A DNA stretch of 64,000 bases from NCBI GenBank assembly GCA_964652565.1, contig CAZZEC010000007.1, forward strand, positions 1 through 64,000. Direction: 5' to 3'. The position numbers were made by a program, and so were the translations under genes. The DNA comes from JBCCTX01 sp964652565 (lineage in GTDB: Bacteria > Bacteroidota > Bacteroidia > J057). Position 1 is the stretch's first letter, and each line of letters opens with the position of its first letter. Positions 17,154-26,060 of this stretch are shown one piece after another. The notes under the pieces are model-generated. The model searched no databases, was not told the origin of the DNA, and worked only from the letters and a program-made list of their open reading frames with translations.

Positions 17154-17605
17154 AGTTATTGACGAGAATGCCAGCTAGTTTTTTCCCCTTTTTCCATCAA
17201 GAGGGAGTAAATGACTGTGGAAATGCTTGTCTTCGTATGGTTGCAAAATATTATGGTATCGATTATCAGCCTTCTGTAGAGGAGATTCGCAGATTTACCA
17301 CACCAAACGGAATCAATATGCTTCAGTTAACCCAAGCGATACAGGAAATAGGTTTATACCCAAGACCCATGAGGGGGAAATTCTGTGAGTTTATGAAGGA
17401 AGCTGTACTACCTTGTATCGCCTTTTGGGAACAAAGGCATTTTGTAGTAGTCTTTGATGCGAATGAACGATACATACAGATTGCGGATCCCGCACAGGGA
17501 AAGAAAGTTTTGAATCATCAGGAATTTGTCAATAAGTGGGAGAATTTGGGATCTACACCCAAAGAAGGCATCATTGTGATCGTGGATGATCCCCACCCAT
17601 CCTAA
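17150..17605 (+). CDS. Stand-alone C39-type peptidase (double-glycine leader peptidase-like)
   Basis: A 151-residue peptidase domain only. Catalytic residues are visible: oxyanion Gln17 ('FFHQEGVNDCGNACLRMV'), Cys23, His97 ('EQRHFVVVFD') and Asp113 ('IADPAQG'). C39 enzymes cut after Gly-Gly in leader peptides. Most are fused to an ABC transporter; this one is not, and no ABC or HlyD-type gene occurs nearby, so export must use another system or not happen. Start overlaps the oxygenase stop (ATGA), so translation is coupled. Cleavage of the lectin precursor after G15 is the obvious prediction. It converges with the DUF3592 gene 4 bases away. Confidence 0.85.
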   Translation: MKLLTRMPASFFPFFHQEGVNDCGNACLRMVAKYYGIDYQPSVEEIRRFTTPNGINMLQLTQAIQEIGLYPRPMRGKFCEFMKEAVLPCIAFWEQRHFVVVFDANERYIQIADPAQGKKVLNHQEFVNKWENLGSTPKEGIIVIVDDPHPS

Positions 17606-17609
17606 TTAT

Positions 17610-18467
17610 TCATAAAACAAATCTCCCAAGTATATACCCAATATTGCCAAACACTGTCAATACGGGAAGTACTAACACCCACATGTTCCTTTTAGGGATA
17701 GGGAGAAAACTACCTTCTTCATCCATTTTGGGAGCAAATGGAATAGTATCGAATAATACAGAATACGAGGGTTCTTTTTGGGCATAAATAATCTGTTGAT
17801 CTACTCCTTCCTGAAGTAGGTGAGCACGATGGGTTTTTCCTTCAGCCTTATATGACTTCCCATTTTCTGCCTCAAATTCGTAGATAACTTTATAAATGGG
17901 CTGATTATTGATCCGGCTGGTTGTAGCTTCCTTATGAATCATCTTGCCACTTGCAAAAAGGCCACATTCTATTAAATCGAGGGATTTCATATTTTTCCTA
18001 AAGCTGTATAGGATAAATGCCAATCCAATCAGAGGTATGACAATCAGAAACAAAATCCATCTGCCATAGGGTGCGGATCTGGCATTCATCATTTTTGAAA
18101 CTGAAGGGTTGTTAGTAAGGTACTCGATGTTTACCATATGACCTTCATCCAATTGGTTTCCTTTGAGGTATGCCTTACCAGTATAGCTTTTGCCATGTAC
18201 CTCATAGGTATATGTATACCGAAAGATAGGTTTCCAGCTTTCCAGCAAACCGGTAGGAGTGATATCAACAATTTCAGCAGTGTGAGGTTGCCCTTTTTTC
18301 ATGGATAAGATATAGGGCCATTCAGCATTGATGACAAATATCCAGAAGAATATCATGCCATAACACAAGATCGACCATCCAATCTGGGAAGGAATGCCAC
18401 CCACTAAAATGATCAGGCGCGATAGTAGTGGGAGTTTGCGAGGAGGCTTACTTTGGGTTGCGCTCAT
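17610..18467 (-). CDS. DUF3592-type membrane protein
   Basis: A 285-residue membrane protein. Membrane segments at about 24-45, 135-155 and 265-283. Two DUF3592-like beta units face one side: one after 'GQPHTAEIVDITPTG' (around 57-125), one after 'CGLFASGKMIHKEATTS' (around 165-245) with 'YKVIYEFEAENGKSYKAEG'. The family has no known function. It converges with the RiPP-like cluster at its 3' end and has the SusD gene 129 bases upstream in the same direction, so co-transcription is possible but not shown. Confidence 0.65.
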   Translation of the reverse strand: MSATQSKPPRKLPLLSRLIILVGGIPSQIGWSILCYGMIFFWIFVINAEWPYILSMKKGQPHTAEIVDITPTGLLESWKPIFRYTYTYEVHGKSYTGKAYLKGNQLDEGHMVNIEYLTNNPSVSKMMNARSAPYGRWILFLIVIPLIGLAFILYSFRKNMKSLDLIECGLFASGKMIHKEATTSRINNQPIYKVIYEFEAENGKSYKAEGKTHRAHLLQEGVDQQIIYAQKEPSYSVLFDTIPFAPKMDEEGSFLPIPKRNMWVLVLPVLTVFGNIGYILGRFVL

Positions 18468-18596
18468 AGGTCAGGTAATTGAATGTTCTGGCAGCTGATT
18501 GACTCAGTATAGTCTTAAATTTACATAATAATCATATGAGTAAAAAGAACCGCTCCCAAGCAGGAGATATTTTTCTGATACTGCTTCCAATAGCTC

Positions 18597-20237
18597 TTAA
18601 TAACCAGGATTTTGGGGAAAGTCTCCAGGATTGCTTACCCTATCAATTTGGTTTTGGGGTATGGGTCTGACTAAGTGCTTTTCCTGTATATTAGGAGCAG
18701 CATCCAGGTTATATAGCCTGACTCTTTCCAAGAGTTTTCCCGTTCTTTTGAGGTCATACCACCTATGCATTTCACCTGCAAGTTCTTTGGCTCTTTCATC
18801 CAGAAAGAAATCGATATCCATGTCTTCTGCAGAAACTTGCATGTCTGTCTCTTTGCCTTCCACCGCAGCTCGGGTTCTCAGCACATTGATATATTGAGCG
18901 GCGAGCTCTGCATTTCCTTGCATGTATGCAGCTTCGGCAGCAATGAGATACATTTCTGCCAGACGGATTACGGGAAAATCTCTTTGTCCACTTGGATCAT
19001 TGAAGTTAGCTCGCAAAGGGTCCAGGAATTTACTCAAGACCGGATAATTACCCCTTCCTAACCCACCTATTTCCATTGGATTTTCCTGAGTAGTCACTTC
19101 CTCATTATGATAATCTATATACCAATAAGGAGCTTTTTCCTGCAGAGAATCCTCAACTGGATATAAGACGATTCTAATAGAGGTATCGCCAGGAGATACT
19201 ATATTTCCATTGATTTCACCTGGTTTATTTGCAATCCAGACAGTTTTAAATGAACCGTGGTAACGACTATCAATCGAAGGATCCCATAGATTGTAAAAGA
19301 AATTAGTAGGCATAAATCGAGCCCAGGGGCGTCCGTTTTCAGTATCTCGCATCATAGCGGAATTTCTTTCATAATGATATACAAAATATAAGTGTGTGCG
19401 ATTCCCCGTACCGTTTGTGAGAGGATCGTCTGTATATTGTACAGACCAAATGATTTCACTATTCACATCATTATCAATATCCCAAAGCGCAGCATAGGGT
19501 TTGACTAATTCGTAGGAATAATTGTTGATGACGCTTTCTGCTTTCAGTTGTGCTTCAGACCAATTTTCTCTTACTAGTCGTACTCTTGCCATGAGTGCTT
19601 CGGCTACTCCTTTGGTAGCTCTTCCATAGTCTTGTGTAGTAAATGGTAAGTTAGTGATCGCAAATTCCAGATCAGGGATAATACCTTGTTCATATATAGT
19701 ATTTATAGGAGTGCGAAAGGCTTCAGTCTCTGCTCCTATGGTTTCTTCCAATGTAAAGTGTACATCGCCAAACTGTTGTACCAGATGGAAGTAAGCGAGT
19801 GCTCTGAGGAATCTAGCTTCTCCTACTATCCTGTTTTTTTCTTCCTCATCGATGCTTTGGATATCTGCTGCTCTATCAACAATAGTATTACACTGATTAA
19901 TCAATATATAGAAAGTGGACCAAACACCATCAATAAAAGCCACTGTACTATTAAAATTAGGGGTATATCTATTGAGTGCAGGTTGACCTCGGTTTCCATC
20001 AGATGCAGCAGTCCAAATATCTGTGGCAGCTATAGTGAAATACATCCCTCCTTCCATACCATAAAACCATCTCAAAGGGGTATAAGCAGCCTTTAATCCA
20101 TCCTCGAGTCCATCCTGATCGACATAATGAGTAGCAGCTGTAACTTGACTTACAGGGTCCTCTTCAAGGATTTCATTACAAGAGGTTATAGTAAACAGTA
20201 TCAAAAATAGTACTGATAAAAGTGAGTGTTTATTCAT
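18597..20237 (-). CDS. SusD-like glycan-binding lipoprotein
   Basis: About 546 residues from the ATG at 20237, chosen because 'MNKHSLLSVLFLILFTITSC' is a textbook lipoprotein signal with the Cys at position 20; an ATG three codons upstream and a longer open frame overlapping the SusC end are unlikely starts. The helical SusD/RagB fold is seen in 'RFLRALAYFHLVQQFGDVHF', 'EALMARVRLVRENWSEAQL', 'VIRLAEMYLIAAEAAYMQ' and the closing 'HLVRPIPQNQID'. It would cap the SusC porin on the cell surface and bind its oligosaccharide. It lies 31 bases after the SusC gene. Its partner carries an in-frame stop, so the pair may be inactive unless that stop is an error. Confidence 0.9.
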   Translation of the reverse strand: MNKHSLLSVLFLILFTITSCNEILEEDPVSQVTAATHYVDQDGLEDGLKAAYTPLRWFYGMEGGMYFTIAATDIWTAASDGNRGQPALNRYTPNFNSTVAFIDGVWSTFYILINQCNTIVDRAADIQSIDEEEKNRIVGEARFLRALAYFHLVQQFGDVHFTLEETIGAETEAFRTPINTIYEQGIIPDLEFAITNLPFTTQDYGRATKGVAEALMARVRLVRENWSEAQLKAESVINNYSYELVKPYAALWDIDNDVNSEIIWSVQYTDDPLTNGTGNRTHLYFVYHYERNSAMMRDTENGRPWARFMPTNFFYNLWDPSIDSRYHGSFKTVWIANKPGEINGNIVSPGDTSIRIVLYPVEDSLQEKAPYWYIDYHNEEVTTQENPMEIGGLGRGNYPVLSKFLDPLRANFNDPSGQRDFPVIRLAEMYLIAAEAAYMQGNAELAAQYINVLRTRAAVEGKETDMQVSAEDMDIDFFLDERAKELAGEMHRWYDLKRTGKLLERVRLYNLDAAPNIQEKHLVRPIPQNQIDRVSNPGDFPQNPGY

Positions 20238-20268
20238 AGGATTCATTTCAAGTCTGTTGTTACGTCCG

Positions 20269-23200
20269 TTAGAAATTGAGATTAATACCAAAAATATAAG
20301 TAGAAGTTGAAAAAGTACTTGCTGGAACAAAACCGTTTGCAGTTTCAGGGTCCAGGAAATCATATTCTGAAAATATAAGTGGATTAGTTGCAGTTGCGTA
20401 AAAACGTAATTTGTTTATTCCCAGTTGATCAAGCCACCTGCGAGGTAAGCTAAAACCCAGACTGATATTTTTGATCTTGACAAATGAACCATTAAAATAT
20501 GATACAGAAGATCGGTATTGAGAAGGAGCCTGAACCCTGGGTACAGGTATTTCATTGCTAGGGTTACTGGGTGTCCAATAGTTATGTCTGATTGAAGAGA
20601 CTCTCCCATTCCAAAAATCGAGAGAATGAAATCCACTTTGTAAAAGTTGACCTTGGCGTGCATATACCAGTATACTTAAATCGAGTCCTTTAAAAGAAAA
20701 TCTATTATTGATCCCTCCGCTCCAATCAGGAACCGTAGAACCCAAAATGGTTCTGTCATCGTTGTTTAAGATTCCATCTGGTTGGTTAGTTAATTCTCCA
20801 TCATCACCTCGCCCATTTACATCTTTTATTCTAATATCTCCAGGTTGTTGACCCCATTGCGCTGCTTCTGTTTGTTGATCCAATTGCCAGATTCCATCAA
20901 ATTGATGGTCGTAAAACACATCTATGGGCTGCCCTATAAACCATCGATTCCCTATATCATCCTGCGTACCACTGAATAATTCTACGATCTCCTCATTATT
21001 GGAAAATACATTCAGATCGACATCCCAATTAAATCCTGACCCTTTCGATGAAACGATCTTGGATTGGAGGGATAATTCCCAGCCATTATTTTGAGTTGAA
21101 CCAATGTTTTCTAATATCTCTTCATATCCAGAAGTAACGGGAAGTTGCCTGCTCAATATGAGATCTCGCGTCCTGGTATTATATATCTCCAGTGTTCCAG
21201 AGATTCTCTCGTTAAATACGGCAAAATCCAACCCAAAATTGAACGTGCGGGAAATTTCCCATTTCAAATCGGGATTGGGAATGGTCGCCTGGCTAAACCC
21301 AAAAGCACCTATGTTGCCAAAGGCGTATACAGACCTTACCAATCCTCCCTGAGTTTGAAAAGGGTTTATAGAAGTGTTTCCTACCTCACCATAACTCGCT
21401 CGGAATTTTAAAAATGATACAGGTACTATGTCAAAGAAATCTTCTTCAGAAATGATCCACGCTGCCGAAGCGGCGGGAAAAAATGCCCATTTGTTTCCTT
21501 CAGCCAGGCGAGAAGAGCCATCAGCTCGACCTGATAAAGTAAGCAAATAACGCTCCTTGAATCGATAGTTAATTCTCCCTAAATAGGATAATAACCCCCA
21601 TTCTGATAACGAACTGGAGATACCTGTAATATTTGCAGCACTTCCCAGATCATAGAACGTAGATCGGTTGATGGGAATATCTTGGCCTCTTAGAGATGAT
21701 CTTTCTGTTCTTTCCTCCTGAGTACTAAACATCCCTAATATATTCAAATAGTGGGACCCAAATGCTTTATCAAAGTTCAGGATATTTTCAATTGTATAGG
21801 CAAAATTTACTCCATTGCTTACCGATCCATTGCTGGGATTCCCAGTTAAATCTCCATTAAAAGTACCCAACCTGAAGGAGGCCAGATCAGTACCCACATT
21901 TAGCCTGTAAGAAAGAAACCTGGCAAATTGATATTCACCATATACATTATAGAAGAAACGATAGGATCTTTCCTCATTTATATATTGACCCGGTGCATAC
22001 TGTAGTAAAGGAGACGTAATGAGGTTTTCACTAGGATTGGGAAAGGGTAATATATTGCCATCTGAATCGAAAGGATCAACAATGGGAATATACCATAATG
22101 CGTTTCTAGTCACAGCTGAGGACATGAAGTTAGTAGTATTTACAGATGCAGAGGAACTTATGCCTAGTGTTAACTTCCTGTTAATCTGTGCATCAAGATT
22201 GGTCCGAAGGGAATATCTTTCAAAATCGCTTTTTTCTAAGATACCTTTTTCTTCATAATATCCACCAGCAATGTAGTACTTGAAACTTTCTTTCCCACCG
22301 CTTACTTATAGTTGATGGTCTTGCTGAGTGCCCGTTTGTAATATTTCATCCATCCAATCAGTAGAAATGCCTTGTCGCATATTTTCCGCTAAGAATGGAT
22401 CCAAAATAATTTCATCATTGCTTGCATCTTCAGGTACTAACCCATTGGCTACCCTTACAAATTGTGCATACTCTTCACCATTCATCAGGTCGATATGTTC
22501 ATATGGATATTTTAACCCATAATATCCATCATAGCTGATCTCAGCTTTTTTTCCAGCTTTCCCTCTTTTGGTTGTGATCAATACCACTCCATTTGCTCCT
22601 CTAGATCCATAAATGGCTACGGCACTGGCATCTTTGAGCACTTCTATGGAAGCAATATCATTTTGATTAAATACGATTTCTCCTCCTGAGCTAGGAATTC
22701 CGTCTATCACAATTAAGGATGCATTACTCGCATTGATGGAACGATTCCCTCGAATGGTAATTTGCAGTCTGGCACCTGGAAACCCGCCTTGTTTGACGAT
22801 ATCTACTCCCGCTAGACGTCCCTGAGCCTGATCAATGACATTGGATGTGGGTACATCGTCTAAGTCTTCACCAGAAACTGACGAAATAGCACCTGTCAGG
22901 TCGCGTCTCTTGGTGCTACCATAACCCGTGACTACGATTTCATCCAGACTGGAAATACTTTCAATTAACACAATATTGACGCTACTCCGGCCCTGAATAT
23001 CTACTTCTTGAGTAGCATAGCCGATAAATGATACAATCAAAGTGCTGACCGCATCAGGTATGTTAAGAGAAAATTTTCCTTCCTCATCTGTCAGGGTACC
23101 TACAGTTGTCCCTTTAGCTAAAATAGTAGCCCCTATTAAGGACTGGTTGTCTTCATTTGTTACTGATCCTGTGATCTGCCGATCTATTAGATCTACGAAT

Positions 23201-23316
23201 GTAAGTGGAAATTCGTACTTCTCATGAGGAAATGCCAGTGTAATATGCATTGACAAGAGGAAGGCAAATAGGGAAATATATTTGATTTGCCCTGGGTATT
23301 TATGGCGTCTATTCAT
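20269..23316 (-). pseudogene. SusC-like TonB-dependent transporter interrupted by one in-frame stop
   Basis: Coding potential for about 1015 residues runs from ATG 23316 to the stop at 20269, but a TAA at 22306-22308 stops it after residue 336. Reading through keeps the same frame: upstream ends '...TGTQQDHQL', downstream gives 'VSGGKESFKYYIAGGYYEEK', the usual SusC sequence, with no further stop over the next 60 codons. A TCA Ser codon changed to TAA would explain it, since most SusC proteins have Ser at this point. Domains: signal peptide, CarboxypepD_reg-like unit ('QITGSVTNEDNQSLIGATIL'), TonB box-like/plug ('DEIVVTGYGSTKRRDLTGAI'), then barrel. No STN domain. Either a real nonsense mutation or a base-call error. 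Confidence 0.85.
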
Positions 23317-23602
23317 GTTACTACAAAAGGTTTTTGCTTAGGTTTTTTGTGAAAATCAATTAATAGTAATACTTACTTCGAAAAGTAGTTTAATTTTTTG
23401 GAAGATTTTATTAATAAGTAAAAAAATCTTAAAAACGTCTTATTTGTGTATTGGAAATGGACCAGTTTTTCCCAATTGAAGTTACCTCTTATACAGATGC
23501 ACCCATTTTTCAAATATTATTAAATATATCATGGCCATGCTTCTTGAAACTTGTCATTTCAATGAAAGATGTTAATTTGAACTAACCCAATTCTCATATC
23601 TA

Positions 23603-26014
23603 ATGAATTATCTGAATTTTGTACTTGTTTTCTTTGTAGGTATGTGTACTCCCTGCATCCTAAACGCGCAAACGATACAATCTGACACAATAAAATTGTC
23701 AGGAATAGACCGTAAAGTAGAAATCTGTGTTGATACATGGGGAATCGCCCACATTTATGCCCAAAATGAACATGACTTGTTCTTTGCACAGGGATTTAAT
23801 GCTGCCAGAGACCGTTTGTTTCAATTGGAAATATGGAGGAGGCAGGCGTTGGGTACAGTAGCTGAATTGCTGGGGAAAAGGGAGCTACAAAGGGATATCG
23901 GAACACGACTCTTCAAATTCCGAGGAAACATGGAGCAGGAGATGAACCATTACCATCCACGGGGAAATGAAATCATCACACAGTTTGTTAATGGAGTCAA
24001 TGCCTATATAGAATTGACACGACAAATGCCAGAACTGCTTCCTGTAGAATTTGAACTGCTTGATACTCAGCCCGAATTTTGGACACCAGAGGTAGTCGTA
24101 TCCAGGCATCAAGGCTTATTGGGTAATATTACCGATGAATTGGAATATGTAAGGTTGGTAAAAGCTATAGGGGGTGAAGATACCCAGGGTTTGATGGGCT
24201 TTCATCCCAACAAACCCGATCTAACAATAGACCCAAAGTTGGAAGATATTGATTGGGATCAGGATATTCTGGGCATTTATAATGCTTTCCGTAGACCGGT
24301 ACGATTTCAATCCGAAGATCTTGCTATGGATCTCCCAACGGAATTACAATCAGATACCATCTGGGCGCTGGAGCCTTTAAATATAGACGTAAAAAATGAT
24401 ATTGGTTCCAATAATTGGGTGGTTTCAGGGAAACTTACTCAAAGTGGATATCCCATTATGGCCAATGACCCTCACAGAACACAGGCAGTACCTTCATTGA
24501 GATATTGGGCACATTTACATGCACCTGGATGGAATGTAATAGGTGGGGGAGAACCGGAAATCCCGGGCATTTCTATTGGTCATAATGAACACGGGGCTTG
24601 GGGGCTTACCGTATTTAATACTGATGCAGAAGATTTATATGTTTACGAAACAAACCCTCAGAATCCTGATCAATATTGGTATAATGGACAATGGGAAGAT
24701 ATGAAGCTGATAGAGGATACAATTAAGGTTAAAGGGCAAGAGGATATATATCATACATATAAATACACTCGTCATGGTCCGGTAGTGTTTGAAAATACTG
24801 AAACCTCCCGCGCTTTTGCTATTAGGGCAGGGTGGATGGAGATAGGTGGTTCACCCTATTTAGCAAGTCTGAGGATGGATCAGGCAGATACCTGGGAAAG
24901 TTTCCGGGAAGCGTGTACATACAGTCATATTCCTGGAGAAAACATGATTTGGGCAGATAAGGAAGGAAATATTGGTTGGCAAGCGGTAGGTATTGCACCT
25001 GTAAGAGAAAATTGGTCGGGATTGATACCTGTACCTGGTGATGGTCGCTACGAATGGAGTGGATATTTACCTATTCAAGCAAAGCCACATGTAGTAAACC
25101 CCGAAGAGGGCTTTATTTCAACTGCCAATCAGCAGGTTACTCCTCGTGAGTATGAATATCCAGAAGCGTTGGGATATGAATGGGCAGATCCATATAGAGG
25201 GAATCGTTTGAAAGAAGTACTGGGATCGGGCAGAATACACAGTCTTATGGACATGATGCGACTGCAAACAGATTATGTATCGATTCCTGCAAGAACACTT
25301 ACACCCTTGCTCTTTGATTTGGACTTGACTGAAGAATTGAATATTCAAGCACTTGAATACTTGAGATATTGGGATTTTCGATTAAATCCCGGCTCTGTAG
25401 CGGCAGGGATCTATGTAGCATGGGAAAGAGCACTAGTAGATGAAGTACGAAAAAGAATCATACCAGATGAAGCAAAGGAATATATAAGCTGGATGCCTAT
25501 GCGTACATGTATAGATGCCCTTACGCTTCCTTCTCATCGTCTGGGAGCCCAACCGCTTGATGCCAGGGAGGAATTACTAATATCTACTTTTATCGCTTCA
25601 GTTAATAATATGAAAGAAAAGTTTGGTACTGACATGAGCAATTGGGTATATGGTCAAGAAAACTATAAGCATATTCGTTTAACGCATTCTCTGGGTAATA
25701 TTGTGGAACCTGAGCTTCAGAACAAGCTCAATGTGGGCCCTTTACCACGTGGAGGAAATAGTTTTACGGTAAATAATACCGCATCGGGTAATAATCAAAG
25801 TTCCGGTGCCTCTTTCAGGATAATCGTAGATCTTGCAGATTGGGATAAATGTGTAGGGATGAACAGTCCTGGACAGTCGGGCGATCCAGACAGCCCCCAT
25901 TACAATGACCTATTCAAATACTGGGCAGAGGACCAGTTTTTCCCTGTGGCCTTTAGTCGAAAAAAGGTAGAGGAGATGACTGAGAAGGTGATTGTGTTGG
26001 TTAAAAAGCCTTGA
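23603..26014 (+). CDS. Penicillin-acylase-family (Ntn) amidohydrolase
   Basis: An 803-residue exported Ntn-hydrolase. Signal peptide 1-21 ('FFVGMCTPCILNAQ'). The alpha-subunit part has 'GIAHIYAQNEHDLFFAQGF' and 'ARDRLFQLEIWRRQALG'. The predicted self-cleavage site is G-S in 'DIGSNNWVVSGKLT', making Ser269 the N-terminal nucleophile of the beta subunit; 'ANDPHRTQAVPSLRYWAHLH' and 'GISIGHNEHGAWGLTVFNTD' are standard beta-subunit motifs. Family members hydrolyse penicillins, acyl-homoserine lactones or other N-acyl compounds; the substrate here is unknown. It is divergent from the SusC gene and convergent with the PHP protein, so it is a single-gene unit. Confidence 0.9.
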   Translation: MNYLNFVLVFFVGMCTPCILNAQTIQSDTIKLSGIDRKVEICVDTWGIAHIYAQNEHDLFFAQGFNAARDRLFQLEIWRRQALGTVAELLGKRELQRDIGTRLFKFRGNMEQEMNHYHPRGNEIITQFVNGVNAYIELTRQMPELLPVEFELLDTQPEFWTPEVVVSRHQGLLGNITDELEYVRLVKAIGGEDTQGLMGFHPNKPDLTIDPKLEDIDWDQDILGIYNAFRRPVRFQSEDLAMDLPTELQSDTIWALEPLNIDVKNDIGSNNWVVSGKLTQSGYPIMANDPHRTQAVPSLRYWAHLHAPGWNVIGGGEPEIPGISIGHNEHGAWGLTVFNTDAEDLYVYETNPQNPDQYWYNGQWEDMKLIEDTIKVKGQEDIYHTYKYTRHGPVVFENTETSRAFAIRAGWMEIGGSPYLASLRMDQADTWESFREACTYSHIPGENMIWADKEGNIGWQAVGIAPVRENWSGLIPVPGDGRYEWSGYLPIQAKPHVVNPEEGFISTANQQVTPREYEYPEALGYEWADPYRGNRLKEVLGSGRIHSLMDMMRLQTDYVSIPARTLTPLLFDLDLTEELNIQALEYLRYWDFRLNPGSVAAGIYVAWERALVDEVRKRIIPDEAKEYISWMPMRTCIDALTLPSHRLGAQPLDAREELLISTFIASVNNMKEKFGTDMSNWVYGQENYKHIRLTHSLGNIVEPELQNKLNVGPLPRGGNSFTVNNTASGNNQSSGASFRIIVDLADWDKCVGMNSPGQSGDPDSPHYNDLFKYWAEDQFFPVAFSRKKVEEMTEKVIVLVKKP

Positions 26015-26060
26015 GTATGGTAGCCTGGTTCTTTTATACATTATTGCATGTCTTAAACAC

